NCBI GenBank assembly: GCA_016793065.1
Contig: JAEULV010000012.1
Location: 1-64,000, forward strand
DNA length: 64,000 bases
Direction: 5' to 3'
Source: Hyphomicrobiaceae bacterium
GTDB taxonomy: Bacteria > Pseudomonadota > Alphaproteobacteria > Rhizobiales > Ancalomicrobiaceae
Under the pieces are notes generated by a model that made no database searches, was not told where the DNA came from, and worked only from the letters and a program-made list of their open reading frames with translations. This document shows positions 37,240-48,379 of the stretch, piece by piece. The position numbers were made by a program, and so were the translations under genes. How positions within the stretch are numbered: the first letter of the stretch is position 1; the number at the start of each line of letters is the position of its first letter.

Positions 37240-39585
37240 TCAGGCGGCGCGGGCGTCGGCGCCGGTGACGTAGTTGGCGGCGCCGGCAAAGGCCTCGTCG
37301 AAGGCAATGCCCGCCTCGCCGTCGTGACACCACGCCACATGGCCGTCGATCGCGACGCCGTCGTGCAGGCGGACGCGGACGCGCGGGCCGGCGCGCAAAC
37401 CGTCGGTCGCCTGGATCTTAAGGCCGCCGGCGGAAATGTTGCTGAAGCGGGTGCGGATGGTCTTGCCGTTGACGGTCAGCTCGATCAGGCCGTTGGCCGG
37501 CGGTTGCATCCGCTCGCTGCTGCGCCGTTCGGCCTGCTGGGTGGCTTCGCGGACGATCGACGGGATTTCGCTGCGCAGGGCATCGCTGGCCTTGAGCATT
37601 TCGCCGGCGACGGCGGCGACCTCTCGGGCGTGGGCGACCGATTCGGCCGCCATGCCGGTGATCTCGCCGATGCTGGCGGCGACCTCGGTCACCGAGGCGC
37701 TCGACTGGTTGACGGCCTGGGCGAAGCCCTCGGTGGCGGCGCGCTGCTCCTCCATCGCGGCGGCAATGGCGTTGGACACGCTGGAGAAGGTCTCGATCGA
37801 CTGGCTGATGCCGGCGAGGGCGCCGACGGCGTCGCGGGTGGTCAGCTGGATCTGGCCGACCTTGGCGGAGATCTGCTCGGTCGAGCGGTTGGTCTGCTGG
37901 GCGAGCGCCTTGACCTCGCTGGCGACGATGGCAAAGCCGCGGCCGGCCTCGCCGGCGCGGGCGGCCTCGATCGTGGCATTGAGCGCCAGGAGATTGGTCT
38001 GGTTGGCGATCTGCGAGATCATCTCGACAAACGAGCCGATTTCCTGAGCGGCGCGGGCGAGATCGTCGATGGTTTCGCGCGATTCCCGGGCCTTTTCGAC
38101 GGCCTCGGCGGAAATGCGGGTGCCGGTGGCGACCTGTCGGGCAATTTCGCCGATGGCCTGGGCGACCTGATCCGACAGCTGGGCAGCCTCGGCGTTGACG
38201 GAGCGCGAGTCGCGCGCCTTGGCGGCGACGCTGGCGGTCGCCTCGCCGACCGACGTCAGCTTGGCGGTCATCGCCTCGGCCTTTTCGCGCAAGGTGTCGG
38301 TGCCGGCGACGATGCGGCCCATGCCGCGCTCGGTGGCGGTTTCGACGCTTGATGCCATCTCGGCGAGGACCGCGATGCGCAGCTGGGTGTCGCGCGCCTC
38401 GGCCTGGATGCGATTGGCCTCGAGGTGCTGACGCTCGATCACGGCGGCAAGGAACACGCCGGTGGCGTTGGAGATCTGGCCGACCTCGGAACGGTCGTCG
38501 AGCTTCGGCGGGACCTCCACCGAGGTATCGCCGGAGGCAATGCGGGCGATGGCATTGGCGGCGCGGGCGAGCGGCCGCGCCATCGAGCGGGTGACGACAA
38601 CGACGAGCAGCAGCACGATCAGCACGATAGCGAGTTCGCTGACCAGCGTCAGCCAGAATTCGGTGCGGCTGGTCGAGGCGATGACTTCGGCATGGGCAAG
38701 AATCGAGGCGCCGAGTTCATCCTCGACCTTCTTCAGCTGGTCGATCCGGGCGGTGGTCTTGGCGAACCATTCCGGCCCGGCGACGCCCTCGGTCGAGCCG
38801 GTCTTGGCGACCGCAAGGCCGACTTCACGCCATTTCATCACGGTGTCGACATCGGGGCCGGCAACGGTCCGGGCCAGCAGCGTGCGGTATTGCGGCAGCG
38901 AGGCGGCCTCGAATTCGCGGAACAGCAGGTTCTGCTCCGCCACGACCTGCGAGAAGACGCGGTAGCGGTCGGGGTTGAACTTGCCTTCGGTGAACATCGC
39001 CGAGCCGACGGCGCGTTCGAGCCCGGCCTTCTCCTTGGCGAGCATGAACAGCCGGTAGGCGTTGATGTCGGAGGCGATGGTGCGCTGTTCGACCTGGGCG
39101 ACGAGGTCGCCGCCGACGGCGATCATGGTTTCGATCAGGCCGGTGTAGAAGGCGAGGTTCTGCGGCGCGCCGACCGCGAGGGCATCGACACTGGCGCGGT
39201 GACCGGCGATCCGGTCGATGCCGGCGTCGATCTGATTGATGCGCTGGGCGAGCGCGTCGCTGGCGCCAACCTGGCGGGCGGCCTCGCGGGCGGGAGCCCA
39301 CGTTTTCAGCATGTTGTCGGTGGCGAGGCGCTGTCGCGCCATGAGATCCCGGAATGCGCCCTCGCCCTTGGCGGAAATGAAGCCGGACGAAGCGCCGCGT
39401 TCCTTTTGCAGTTCATGAACAACGACGCTGGCGACACGGGAGAGCTCGACGATCGGCAAGGTGTCGGCCGAATGACGGGCGAGCGTGTCTTTCTCCAGCA
39501 TCAATTTGACCAGCAATGCCAGCACGATCAACATCGGAATGGCGACGACGAGCGTCAGGCGCTCGGTAATGGTAAGCCGCTGCAT
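37240..39585 (-). CDS. Chemoreceptor with NIT, HAMP, MCP and PilZ domains
   Basis: A 781-residue transmembrane receptor. Membrane segment 1 (about 10-30) is followed by a periplasmic NIT domain (about 45-300) with [16 protein letters not shown], the signature of nitrate/nitrite-sensing helical domains. Segment 2 (about 310-335) and HAMP (about 336-390) lead to an MCP hairpin with tip [16 protein letters not shown]. The C-terminal PilZ (about 685-770) carries RRSSER and NISAGG, residues that bind cyclic-di-GMP. The output may therefore depend on both periplasmic ligand and cyclic-di-GMP. A weaker CtrA-like site lies upstream at 39683-39697. Confidence 0.93.
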   Translation of the reverse strand: MQRLTITERLTLVVAIPMLIVLALLVKLMLEKDTLARHSADTLPIVELSRVASVVVHELQKERGASSGFISAKGEGAFRDLMARQRLATDNMLKTWAPAREAARQVGASDALAQRINQIDAGIDRIAGHRASVDALAVGAPQNLAFYTGLIETMIAVGGDLVAQVEQRTIASDINAYRLFMLAKEKAGLERAVGSAMFTEGKFNPDRYRVFSQVVAEQNLLFREFEAASLPQYRTLLARTVAGPDVDTVMKWREVGLAVAKTGSTEGVAGPEWFAKTTARIDQLKKVEDELGASILAHAEVIASTSRTEFWLTLVSELAIVLIVLLLVVVVTRSMARPLARAANAIARIASGDTSVEVPPKLDDRSEVGQISNATGVFLAAVIERQHLEANRIQAEARDTQLRIAVLAEMASSVETATERGMGRIVAGTDTLREKAEAMTAKLTSVGEATASVAAKARDSRSVNAEAAQLSDQVAQAIGEIARQVATGTRISAEAVEKARESRETIDDLARAAQEIGSFVEMISQIANQTNLLALNATIEAARAGEAGRGFAIVASEVKALAQQTNRSTEQISAKVGQIQLTTRDAVGALAGISQSIETFSSVSNAIAAAMEEQRAATEGFAQAVNQSSASVTEVAASIGEITGMAAESVAHAREVAAVAGEMLKASDALRSEIPSIVREATQQAERRSSERMQPPANGLIELTVNGKTIRTRFSNISAGGLKIQATDGLRAGPRVRVRLHDGVAIDGHVAWCHDGEAGIAFDEAFAGAANYVTGADARAA

Positions 39586-39999
39586 CTTGCCCCCGGAAAG
39601 CTCGAGTTCCTGTCCACGGATTCAGCCTCGAAACCTGCCATGCGAGACTACTCGATCCAGATTTGAGCAGAGCACTGGTTGGTAAACAAATCGCTAAGCG
39701 CAACTATTCCGTTTGTCCTCGGCCCGGTCTTGCGACAAATTGGTCACGAAAGCATCCGTCATGCTGTTGCCTGAATGTACAATTCTCTGCTCGTTCAAAT
39801 AAATCGCGAGCTTTTTCATTTCCCGGCTTCCGTCGACGTCAACTTATCTTCACGACGTTCAATATGACGCCGGCCCGAAATCATGTGCCTCGTCGACCGA
39901 CGGCAGGCGTGGCGGCGACACGTCACCGCGCGGCAGCTCTCCGGCAATGCACCGACCGGGGTGGACTTCCCGGCGCCGACAGGTCAGGTTCGCCGAACC
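39586..39999. other. 414-bp divergent intergenic region
   Basis: The central part (about 39660-39870) is A+T-rich and should hold the promoters of the chemoreceptor and MFS genes. TAAA-N7-CTAA at 39683-39697 resembles a degenerate CtrA site on the minus strand. TACAAT at 39777 could be a -10 element for the MFS gene but lacks a good -35. No gene is supported. Confidence 0.4.
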
Positions 40000-41196
40000 A
40001 TGACAACAGCTCATCACCCCGCCGCGCCGCACCTTCTGGTGCTGATCGCCATTTCCTCGGTCAGTCCGCTGGCGATCAACATCGTCGTGCCGGCGATGCC
40101 GGGGTTGCAGCGGGTGTTCGACACCGACTATGCGACGGTGCAGCTGGCGCTGTCGCTGTATCTGGCGGCATTCGCGCTGGGGCAGCTGATCATGGGGCCG
40201 CTGTCGGACCGGTTCGGCCGCCGGCCGGTGGTGCTTGCGGGGCTTGGGCTGTTCATCGCCGGGTCGGCGATGTGCGTTGCGGCGCCGAATGTCGAGGTGC
40301 TGCTGGCCGGGCGGATCGTGCAGGCGATCGGCGGCGCGGCCGGGCTGTCGCTGGCGCGGGCGATCGTGCGCGATCTGCACGAGAAGGACCGGGCGGCGGC
40401 GATGATCGGCTACATGACCACCGGCATGGCGATGGCGCAGACCGTCAGCCCGACGGTCGGCGGGCTGATCTACGAGCGGGTCGGCTGGAGCGGGATCTTC
40501 TGGATGCTGATCGTCGCCGGGGTGCTGACGCTGGCGATGGCGGTCGCCAATCTCGGCGAGACCAACCGGCATCGCGGCGGGCGGTTCGACCTGGCGCGGC
40601 TGGCGGGCAGCTGGCGGACGCTCCTGTCGCTGCCGGCCTTCGTGCTGCCGACGGCGACGGCGGCGAGCGCCTCGGCAGTGTATTTCGCCTTCATGGGCGG
40701 CGCGCCGTTCATCGCCACCGAGACGATGGGGCTGTCGCCTTCGGCCTATGGACTCTATTTCGTCATGGTCGCCGGCGGCTATGCCATCGGCAATTTCTTT
40801 TCGGGCCGGCAGGCGGCGCGGTTCGGCACGGCGCGAATGATCAATATCGGCAATGGGCTGGCGCTTGCCGGCACGGTGGCGATGATCGCCGGGCTTGTCG
40901 CCGGCATTGCCCATCCGCTGGTGCTGTTCCTGCCGATGCTGATGGTGTCGATCGCCAACGGGGTGACGCTGCCGTCGGCGGTGGCGGAAGCGGTGAGCGC
41001 GCGGCCTGACCTGGCGGGCGCGGCGGCGGGCCTCAACGGCGCCTGCCAGGTCGGCGTCGGTGCCCTCGGCTCGGCCTGGGCCGGCGCCTATGTGGCGAGC
41101 GGGACATGGCCGCTGGCGTTGATCATGTGCGGCTTCGCCACGGCTTCGCTGCTGCTCGGCATCGTCAGCGCCCGGATGCTGGCAAGCGGCGCCTGA
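40000..41196 (+). CDS. Bcr/CflA-type MFS multidrug transporter
   Basis: A 398-residue, 12-helix major facilitator. The start at 40000 (MTTAHHPAAPHLL) opens directly into helix 1. The A-motif is GPLSDRFGRRPVV (about 67-79), and the family signature of drug:H+ antiporter-1 is followed by LAGRIVQAIGGAAGLSLARA, typical of Bcr/CflA. These proteins export bicyclomycin, chloramphenicol or other compounds, or cysteine; the substrate is unknown here. A longer frame upstream to 39883 is less likely. Confidence 0.9.
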   Translation: MTTAHHPAAPHLLVLIAISSVSPLAINIVVPAMPGLQRVFDTDYATVQLALSLYLAAFALGQLIMGPLSDRFGRRPVVLAGLGLFIAGSAMCVAAPNVEVLLAGRIVQAIGGAAGLSLARAIVRDLHEKDRAAAMIGYMTTGMAMAQTVSPTVGGLIYERVGWSGIFWMLIVAGVLTLAMAVANLGETNRHRGGRFDLARLAGSWRTLLSLPAFVLPTATAASASAVYFAFMGGAPFIATETMGLSPSAYGLYFVMVAGGYAIGNFFSGRQAARFGTARMINIGNGLALAGTVAMIAGLVAGIAHPLVLFLPMLMVSIANGVTLPSAVAEAVSARPDLAGAAAGLNGACQVGVGALGSAWAGAYVASGTWPLALIMCGFATASLLLGIVSARMLASGA

Positions 41197-41518
41197 CGCC
41201 AGCGCAATCGCCATCACCACCTGCGGCGAAGTTCAATCGGCACAAGGGTAATTTAACCCCGGCCGGCGCAGCGGCTCGAATGTGTCGATAGAATCGGCGC
41301 GGCATGAAAAAGCGGCATGACGACGGTTGACGCACGACTAAAGTTCTGTCCTTGATCCGGCATGGCCGTCATGCAATTCGCTGATCGTGCAATCACGTCG
41401 GCGACGTCAATTCCGGGCCTGGCCACCGACAGGGGGCGGCCCGGAACGATACGGCAGCGAGGGATATCGGCGGGGCGTCGCGTCATGAAGAACGCGAACC
41501 CGGCGGGGGAGGAAGACG
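41197..41518. other. 322-bp intergenic region upstream of the TRAP genes
   Basis: The sequence is mixed in composition. TTGACG at 41324 lacks a matching -10. An inverted repeat GCATG-N5-CATGC lies at 41360-41374 and may be a regulatory site. A strong Shine-Dalgarno (GGAGG at 41508-41512) precedes dctQ. No gene is supported. Confidence 0.4.
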
Positions 41519-42118
41519 ATGGAAGGGTTGTTGCGAGTGACGTCGGTCATCGACGCCATTTCTCGGAAGATCGGCGAGTGGGTATCGTGGCTGATCGTGG
41601 CTGCCGTGGTGGTTTCCGCCGGCAATGCCATCATCCGCAAGGCCCTGAACACCAGCTCCAATGCCTGGCTCGAAATGCAGTGGTACCTGTTCGGCGCGGT
41701 GTTCATGCTGGCATCGGCCTGGACGCTGCAGCGGCGCGAGCACATCAAGGTCGACCTGCTCTACAACAACCTGTCGCGCAAGAGTCAGCGCATCATCACC
41801 CTGTTCGGCCATATCGCCTTCCTGCTGCCCTACGCGATCATCACCTCGGTGCTGTGCGGCCAGGTGTTCTGGAAGTCGTTCCAGCCGTGTTTCGCCAATC
41901 TGGCCAATTCCTATTCACCGGGCCTGTTCATCCTGCCGCCGGGTGCGAGCTGCGAGATTTCCGGCAGCGCCGGCGGTCTTGTCATCTGGCCGGCCAAGTT
42001 CATCATGTTCGCCGGTTTCGCGCTGCTGCTGGCGCAGGGGATCAGCGAACTGATCAAGCACATCGCGGTGATGCGCGGCGTCCTGCCGGAACCCGAGCAC
42101 ACGTCGTCGCACGGCTGA
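41519..42118 (+). CDS. dctQ: TRAP transporter small permease subunit (DctQ-type)
   Basis: A 199-residue membrane protein with four hydrophobic segments, typical of DctQ. The conserved first half includes SSNAWLEMQWYLFGAVFML and the polar loop LQRREHIKVDLLYNNLS. The family stabilises the large subunit and helps import of organic acids driven by sodium and a periplasmic binding protein. GGAGG precedes the ATG. dctM follows after 106 bases. The matching binding protein is probably the dctP gene at 46037 on the other strand. Confidence 0.9.
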   Translation: MEGLLRVTSVIDAISRKIGEWVSWLIVAAVVVSAGNAIIRKALNTSSNAWLEMQWYLFGAVFMLASAWTLQRREHIKVDLLYNNLSRKSQRIITLFGHIAFLLPYAIITSVLCGQVFWKSFQPCFANLANSYSPGLFILPPGASCEISGSAGGLVIWPAKFIMFAGFALLLAQGISELIKHIAVMRGVLPEPEHTSSHG

Positions 42119-42224
42119 TGCGGACCCCGCCAGACCGGCGCGCTCGAGCGATCCTGCCCGCGCGCCTTGCCCAATGATCCAATCGTGACGCTGCCCGCGG
42201 GGCGGCTCCGCACAGGGGAACGCG

Positions 42225-44066
42225 ATGGCTGAATTCATCGCCCACAATATGGCTCCGATCATGTTCGCGAGCCTGATGCTGTTTCTGATCCTCGGCTATC
42301 CGGTGGCGTTCTCGCTGGCGGCGCTCGGGCTGTTCTACTTCATTGTCGGCGTCGAGCTGGCGCCGATCTCAAAGGGGCAGATCAGCCTCGACTGGAACCT
42401 GCTCGGCACACTGCCGGACCGGTTCTTCGGCGGCGTGATGGCGAACGAGACGCTGCTGGCGATCCCGTTCTTCACCTTCATGGGGTTGATCCTCGAACGA
42501 TCCGGCATGGCCGAGAAGCTTCTCGACACCGTCGGGCGGATGTTCGGCCCGGTGCGCGGTGGCCTTGCCTACGCGGTGATCTTCGTCGGCGCGCTGCTCG
42601 CCGCCACCACCGGCGTCGTCGCGGCGTCGGTGATCGCGATGGGGCTGATCTCGCTGCCGATCATGCTGCGCTACGGCTATGACCGCAAGCTCGCCTCGGG
42701 CGTGATCGCGGCATCGGGCACACTGGCGCAGATCATCCCGCCGTCGCTGGTGCTGATCGTGCTGGCCGACCAGCTCGGCCGCTCGGTCGGCATGATGTAT
42801 CAGGGCGCGCTGGTGCCCGGCCTGGTGCTGACCGGCTTCTATGCCATCTACGTGCTGATCATGACCATCATCTTCCCGAAGAGCGCACCGGCGCTGCCGC
42901 CGGAGGCGCGGACCTTCGGCGAGGGGGCGCCCTATGGCAGGGTGATGATCGCGGTGCTGCCGTCGATCCTGCTGGTCGTCTGGGCGATGGTGGTGATGTT
43001 CGATCCTGACCTCGGCACCGCGCCGGTGAAGGGCATCCTCGGCTCGATCGGCGAGGGCGCGCTCGAACTGGTGACACTGGCGGCCTGCGCCGTCCTGTTC
43101 GTCCTCTACTACATGATCCTGAAGGCCCGGTCGCAGCCGATCGCCCATGCGGTGTGGCGGATCGTCGCCGATCTGGTGCCGCCGCTGGTGCTGATCTTCC
43201 TCGTCCTCGGCACGATCTTCCGCGGCATCGCCACGCCGACGGAAGGCGGCGCCATGGGCGCCGTCGGCGCGCTGCTGCTGGCGGCGGCGAACGGCAAGCT
43301 CAACTTCAGCCTGACCCGCTCGGCGGCGGAATCGACGGCGCGACTGTCGGCCTTCGTGCTGTTCATCCTGCTCGGCGCCCGTGTGTTCTCGCTGACGTTC
43401 TACGGCGTCAACGGCCATATCTGGGTGGAGCATCTGCTGACGTCGGTTCCGGGCGGCATGTACGGCTTCCTGATCTTCGTCAACATCCTGATCTTCTTCC
43501 TGGCGTTCTTCCTCGACTTCTTCGAGCTCGCCTTCATCGCCGTGCCGTTGCTGGCGAAGGCGGCGGAGACGATCTTCAAGACCGATCCGGCGTCGGTGCA
43601 GTTGGCGACCGAATACGGCCTCCTGGTGATCGGCGGCAAGGAAGTCGGCGATATCACGCCGCTGGTGATCTGGTTCGGCGTGCTGCTGGGCGTCAACATG
43701 CAGACGTCGTTCATGCATCCGCCGTTCGGCTTCGCATTGTTCTATCTGCGCTCGGTGGCACCGGTGAAGGCCTACAAGGACGTCGTGACCGGCGCCGAGA
43801 TCCAGCCGGTGACCTCCGGGCAGATCTATTGGGGCGCCGTGCCGTTTGTGTTCATCCAGGTGGCGATGGTGGCGCTGCTGCTGTTCTGGCCGGGCATCGT
43901 GCTGAACCAGATCGTCTCGGGCAAGCAGGTCGACGCCTCGAAGGTGACGATCGAGGTGCCGGGCGGACTTGGCGGGCTCGGCGGACTCGAGGGCGACAAC
44001 GGTCTTGGCGGGTTGCCGGCGGGCGGACCGTCGCTCGACATGAGCCAGCCACCGAAGGTGCAGTAG
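42225..44066 (+). CDS. dctM: TRAP transporter large permease subunit (DctM-type)
   Basis: A 613-residue membrane protein, longer than the usual 430 of DctM. The transport core is recognisable: GVMANETLLAIPFFTFMGLI, the ATTGVVAASVIAMG hairpin and PPSLVLIVLADQ. An inserted or extended middle (about 230-330) explains part of the length, as in the larger DctM class used for dicarboxylate-like or lactate-type substrates. The C-terminal 35 residues are Gly-rich (LGGLGGLEG, GLGGLPAGG) and end without a membrane segment. AGGGGAACGCG precedes the ATG. Confidence 0.92.
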   Translation: MAEFIAHNMAPIMFASLMLFLILGYPVAFSLAALGLFYFIVGVELAPISKGQISLDWNLLGTLPDRFFGGVMANETLLAIPFFTFMGLILERSGMAEKLLDTVGRMFGPVRGGLAYAVIFVGALLAATTGVVAASVIAMGLISLPIMLRYGYDRKLASGVIAASGTLAQIIPPSLVLIVLADQLGRSVGMMYQGALVPGLVLTGFYAIYVLIMTIIFPKSAPALPPEARTFGEGAPYGRVMIAVLPSILLVVWAMVVMFDPDLGTAPVKGILGSIGEGALELVTLAACAVLFVLYYMILKARSQPIAHAVWRIVADLVPPLVLIFLVLGTIFRGIATPTEGGAMGAVGALLLAAANGKLNFSLTRSAAESTARLSAFVLFILLGARVFSLTFYGVNGHIWVEHLLTSVPGGMYGFLIFVNILIFFLAFFLDFFELAFIAVPLLAKAAETIFKTDPASVQLATEYGLLVIGGKEVGDITPLVIWFGVLLGVNMQTSFMHPPFGFALFYLRSVAPVKAYKDVVTGAEIQPVTSGQIYWGAVPFVFIQVAMVALLLFWPGIVLNQIVSGKQVDASKVTIEVPGGLGGLGGLEGDNGLGGLPAGGPSLDMSQPPKVQ

Positions 44067-44093
44067 GCCAGCGACACGTCATGACAACGACGA

Positions 44094-44129
44094 GGCACGG
44101 GGCGCCGGGCGCATCCCGTGCCTTGCATT
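44094..44129 (+). terminator. Terminator after dctM
   Basis: GGCACGGG (44094-44101) pairs with CCCGTGCC (44115-44122), with a self-complementary GC loop, followed by TTGCATTTG. Confidence 0.55.
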
Positions 44130-44229
44130 TGTCAAGGCAACGGCCGGCCCGCGTGGCATCCTGATGCGCGATGGCCCGCTCCGCCGGATGCCGTTCCCGA
44201 TGAATTGCCAATGGCTGGAAAGGCCTCGC

Positions 44230-44784
44230 ATGATCCCTGCCCGCTTGCTCCTCGCCGCCGGTTGCCTCGTTTTCGGCATCGGCGCCGCTGCCGCCCAGAC
44301 CGCTCCGGCCGCCGACCCGCATGCCGGGCACATGATGGCGCCCGCCGGCTCGCCGATGGCCGCGCCGGCCAACATGGCGGGCGGCAAGGCGACGATCGGC
44401 GAGATCAGGATCGAAGGCGGCTGGACGCGGCAGCCGCCGCCGGGCGCCAAGGTGTCGGGCGGGTTCATGACCATCACCAATACCGGCAAGGTCGCCGACC
44501 GGCTGGTGTCGTTCACCTCGCCGATCGCCGCCAAGCCGGAAGTGCATGAGATGGCGGTGACCAACGGGGTGATGACCATGCGGGCGCTTGACCAGGGTCT
44601 GGAAATCCCGGCCGGCGGCACGGTGGTGCTGAAGCCCGGCTCGTTCCACCTGATGTTCATCGACCTCACCGCGCCGCCGACCGCCGGCGGCAAGGTGCCG
44701 GTGACGCTGACATTCGAAAAGGCCGGCAAGGTCGAACTGACGCTCGACGTGGCGCCGATCGGGGCGATGGGGTTGACCAAGTGA
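44230..44784 (+). CDS. Periplasmic copper chaperone PCu(A)C
   Basis: A 184-residue protein; start at 44230 after AAGG. Signal peptide to about residue 22 (AAAAQ). The mature N-terminus has a His/Met-rich run HAGHMMAP. The core has the PCu(A)C copper site H-x-M...H-x-M: HEMAVTNGVMTM and FHLMFIDL. PCu(A)C proteins deliver Cu(I) to cytochrome oxidase Cu-A sites with Sco. No oxidase gene is nearby. Confidence 0.88.
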   Translation: MIPARLLLAAGCLVFGIGAAAAQTAPAADPHAGHMMAPAGSPMAAPANMAGGKATIGEIRIEGGWTRQPPPGAKVSGGFMTITNTGKVADRLVSFTSPIAAKPEVHEMAVTNGVMTMRALDQGLEIPAGGTVVLKPGSFHLMFIDLTAPPTAGGKVPVTLTFEKAGKVELTLDVAPIGAMGLTK

Positions 44785-44863
44785 CGGCCAGTGACGGCGC
44801 GCGGCGGGGCCTTGGCTCGCTCTCGGCTGGTTGACCGTCACGCGTCACCCTTGCGCAATTGGA

Positions 44864-44890
44864 GCCGACCCGGCGACGGGTCGGCTTTTT
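44864..44890 (+). terminator. Rho-independent terminator after the copper chaperone gene
   Basis: GCCGACCC (44864-44871) pairs with GGGTCGGC (44878-44885), six-base loop, then five T. Strong. Confidence 0.88.
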
Positions 44891-45120
44891 CATTGGCGGG
44901 TCGTCGTCGCCACGATTGGCGCGATGGCGTCGTTCGGCGTGATCTTTCCGCAACAGCCGGCAAACGGATAAATTTGTTGTCGTCAATCCGCTTGAACGTG
45001 GAAATCCATTCCATGACACTTTGTTAACATGCTGTTCAGCATGGTTGAGCGACAGTTGGTCTTGCCACGTTTTCCGGCCCGCGCGGCCGGCAATCCGCGC
45101 CAGTGAAGGACGATGGGTCG
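44891..45120. promoter_or_regulatory. Leader region with a palindrome upstream of the amidotransferase
   Basis: Together with the terminator this makes a 336-base non-coding stretch (44785-45120). Positions 45028-45043 hold a perfect palindrome CATGCTG-TT-CAGCATG, about 78 bases before the start of the amidotransferase gene and beside the AT-rich TTGTTAAC. It could be an operator or a small hairpin. No regulator is adjacent. Confidence 0.4.
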
Positions 45121-45912
45121 ATGTGCCGTTGGGTCGCCTATGTCGGGGAACCGGTCTATCTGTGCAGCCTGATCTGCGATCCCGAACACTCGCTGATCGA
45201 CCAGAGCATCAACGCCCGCGAGGCCAAGACCGGCATCAATGGCGACGGTTTCGGCCTCGGCTGGTATGGCGACCGCGCCGAGCCGGGGCTTTACCGCGAG
45301 GTGCTGCCGGCGTGGTCGGACGAGAACCTGCGGCACATCGCGCGGCAGGTGCGCTCGCGGCTGTTCTTTGCCCATGTGCGCGCCTCGACCGGCGCCGCCA
45401 CCAGCCGGACCAATTGCCACCCGTTCACCCTCGGCAAGTGGCTGTTCATGCATAACGGCCAGATCGGCGACTATTGCCGGGTGCGGCGGGCGATCGAGGG
45501 CTGGATTCCGGACGAGCTCTACAATCGCCGCACCGGCTCCACCGACAGCGAGGCGCTGTTTTTGGCGGCGTCGGCGCGCGGGCTGGAGACCGACCCGGTC
45601 GGCGCGATCCGGCAGGTGCTGGCCGACACGCTCGACCTGATGCGCCGCAACGGCGTGACGACGGCGCTGCGCTTCACCGCCGCCCTCACCGATGGCGAGC
45701 GGATCTATGCCTTCCGCACCGCCTCGGACGAGCACTCGCCAAGCCTCTACTGGCGCACCGAGGGCGGGTCGACCTATGTGGTGTCGGAACCGCTCGACGA
45801 TGTCCGCGACAGCTGGAGCGCGGTGCCGTCGCACCACGTGCTGATCGCCGAACGCGACGGCCAGACCCGAATCGAAGCGTTCGACATCGAGAGCACCGCG
45901 CTGGCGGCGTGA
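45121..45912 (+). CDS. Class II glutamine amidotransferase (YafJ-like)
   Basis: A 263-residue Ntn-hydrolase. The start must be 45121 because the second codon is the nucleophile Cys (MCRWVAYVG), exposed after Met removal. GINGDGFGLGWYG, FFAHVRAST and FMHNGQIGDY build the glutaminase site. No synthase domain is attached, as in YafJ and the EgtC type involved in ergothioneine formation; no egt genes are nearby, so the acceptor is unknown. It is convergent with dctP over a shared terminator. Confidence 0.9.
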   Translation: MCRWVAYVGEPVYLCSLICDPEHSLIDQSINAREAKTGINGDGFGLGWYGDRAEPGLYREVLPAWSDENLRHIARQVRSRLFFAHVRASTGAATSRTNCHPFTLGKWLFMHNGQIGDYCRVRRAIEGWIPDELYNRRTGSTDSEALFLAASARGLETDPVGAIRQVLADTLDLMRRNGVTTALRFTAALTDGERIYAFRTASDEHSPSLYWRTEGGSTYVVSEPLDDVRDSWSAVPSHHVLIAERDGQTRIEAFDIESTALAA

Positions 45913-45983
45913 TCCGCCGACCGCGCACGGGAACGCGTCTGACCGGGCATGGCCGCGCCCGATGCCCCCCTCGAGACAAAACA

Positions 45984-46009
45984 AAACCCCGGAGTTGCCT
46001 CCGGGGTTT
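45984..46009. terminator. Bidirectional terminator
   Basis: AAACCCCGGAG (45984-45994) and CTCCGGGGTTT (45999-46009) form an 11-base stem with a four-base loop. It serves the amidotransferase (+) and dctP (-). Confidence 0.88.
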
Positions 46010-46036
46010 CGCATTCGAGATTGGCGGCGAGGACGA

Positions 46037-48210
<2,174 letters not shown>

Positions 48211-48379
48211 TGCGAATGCTCCGATCCGGGAAAAACAGCGGTCGCCATTGTTAGCGCGCCGCCCGGCCGGCGCAATGGGGGCGCGCGCATTGGGCGCGAC
48301 CGCGCGGCAAGCCGGTATCCAGTGCGCGACGAAGCAGCTAGCATCGGGTAATTGCGTCATGCGGATGGAGAACCGAGCG

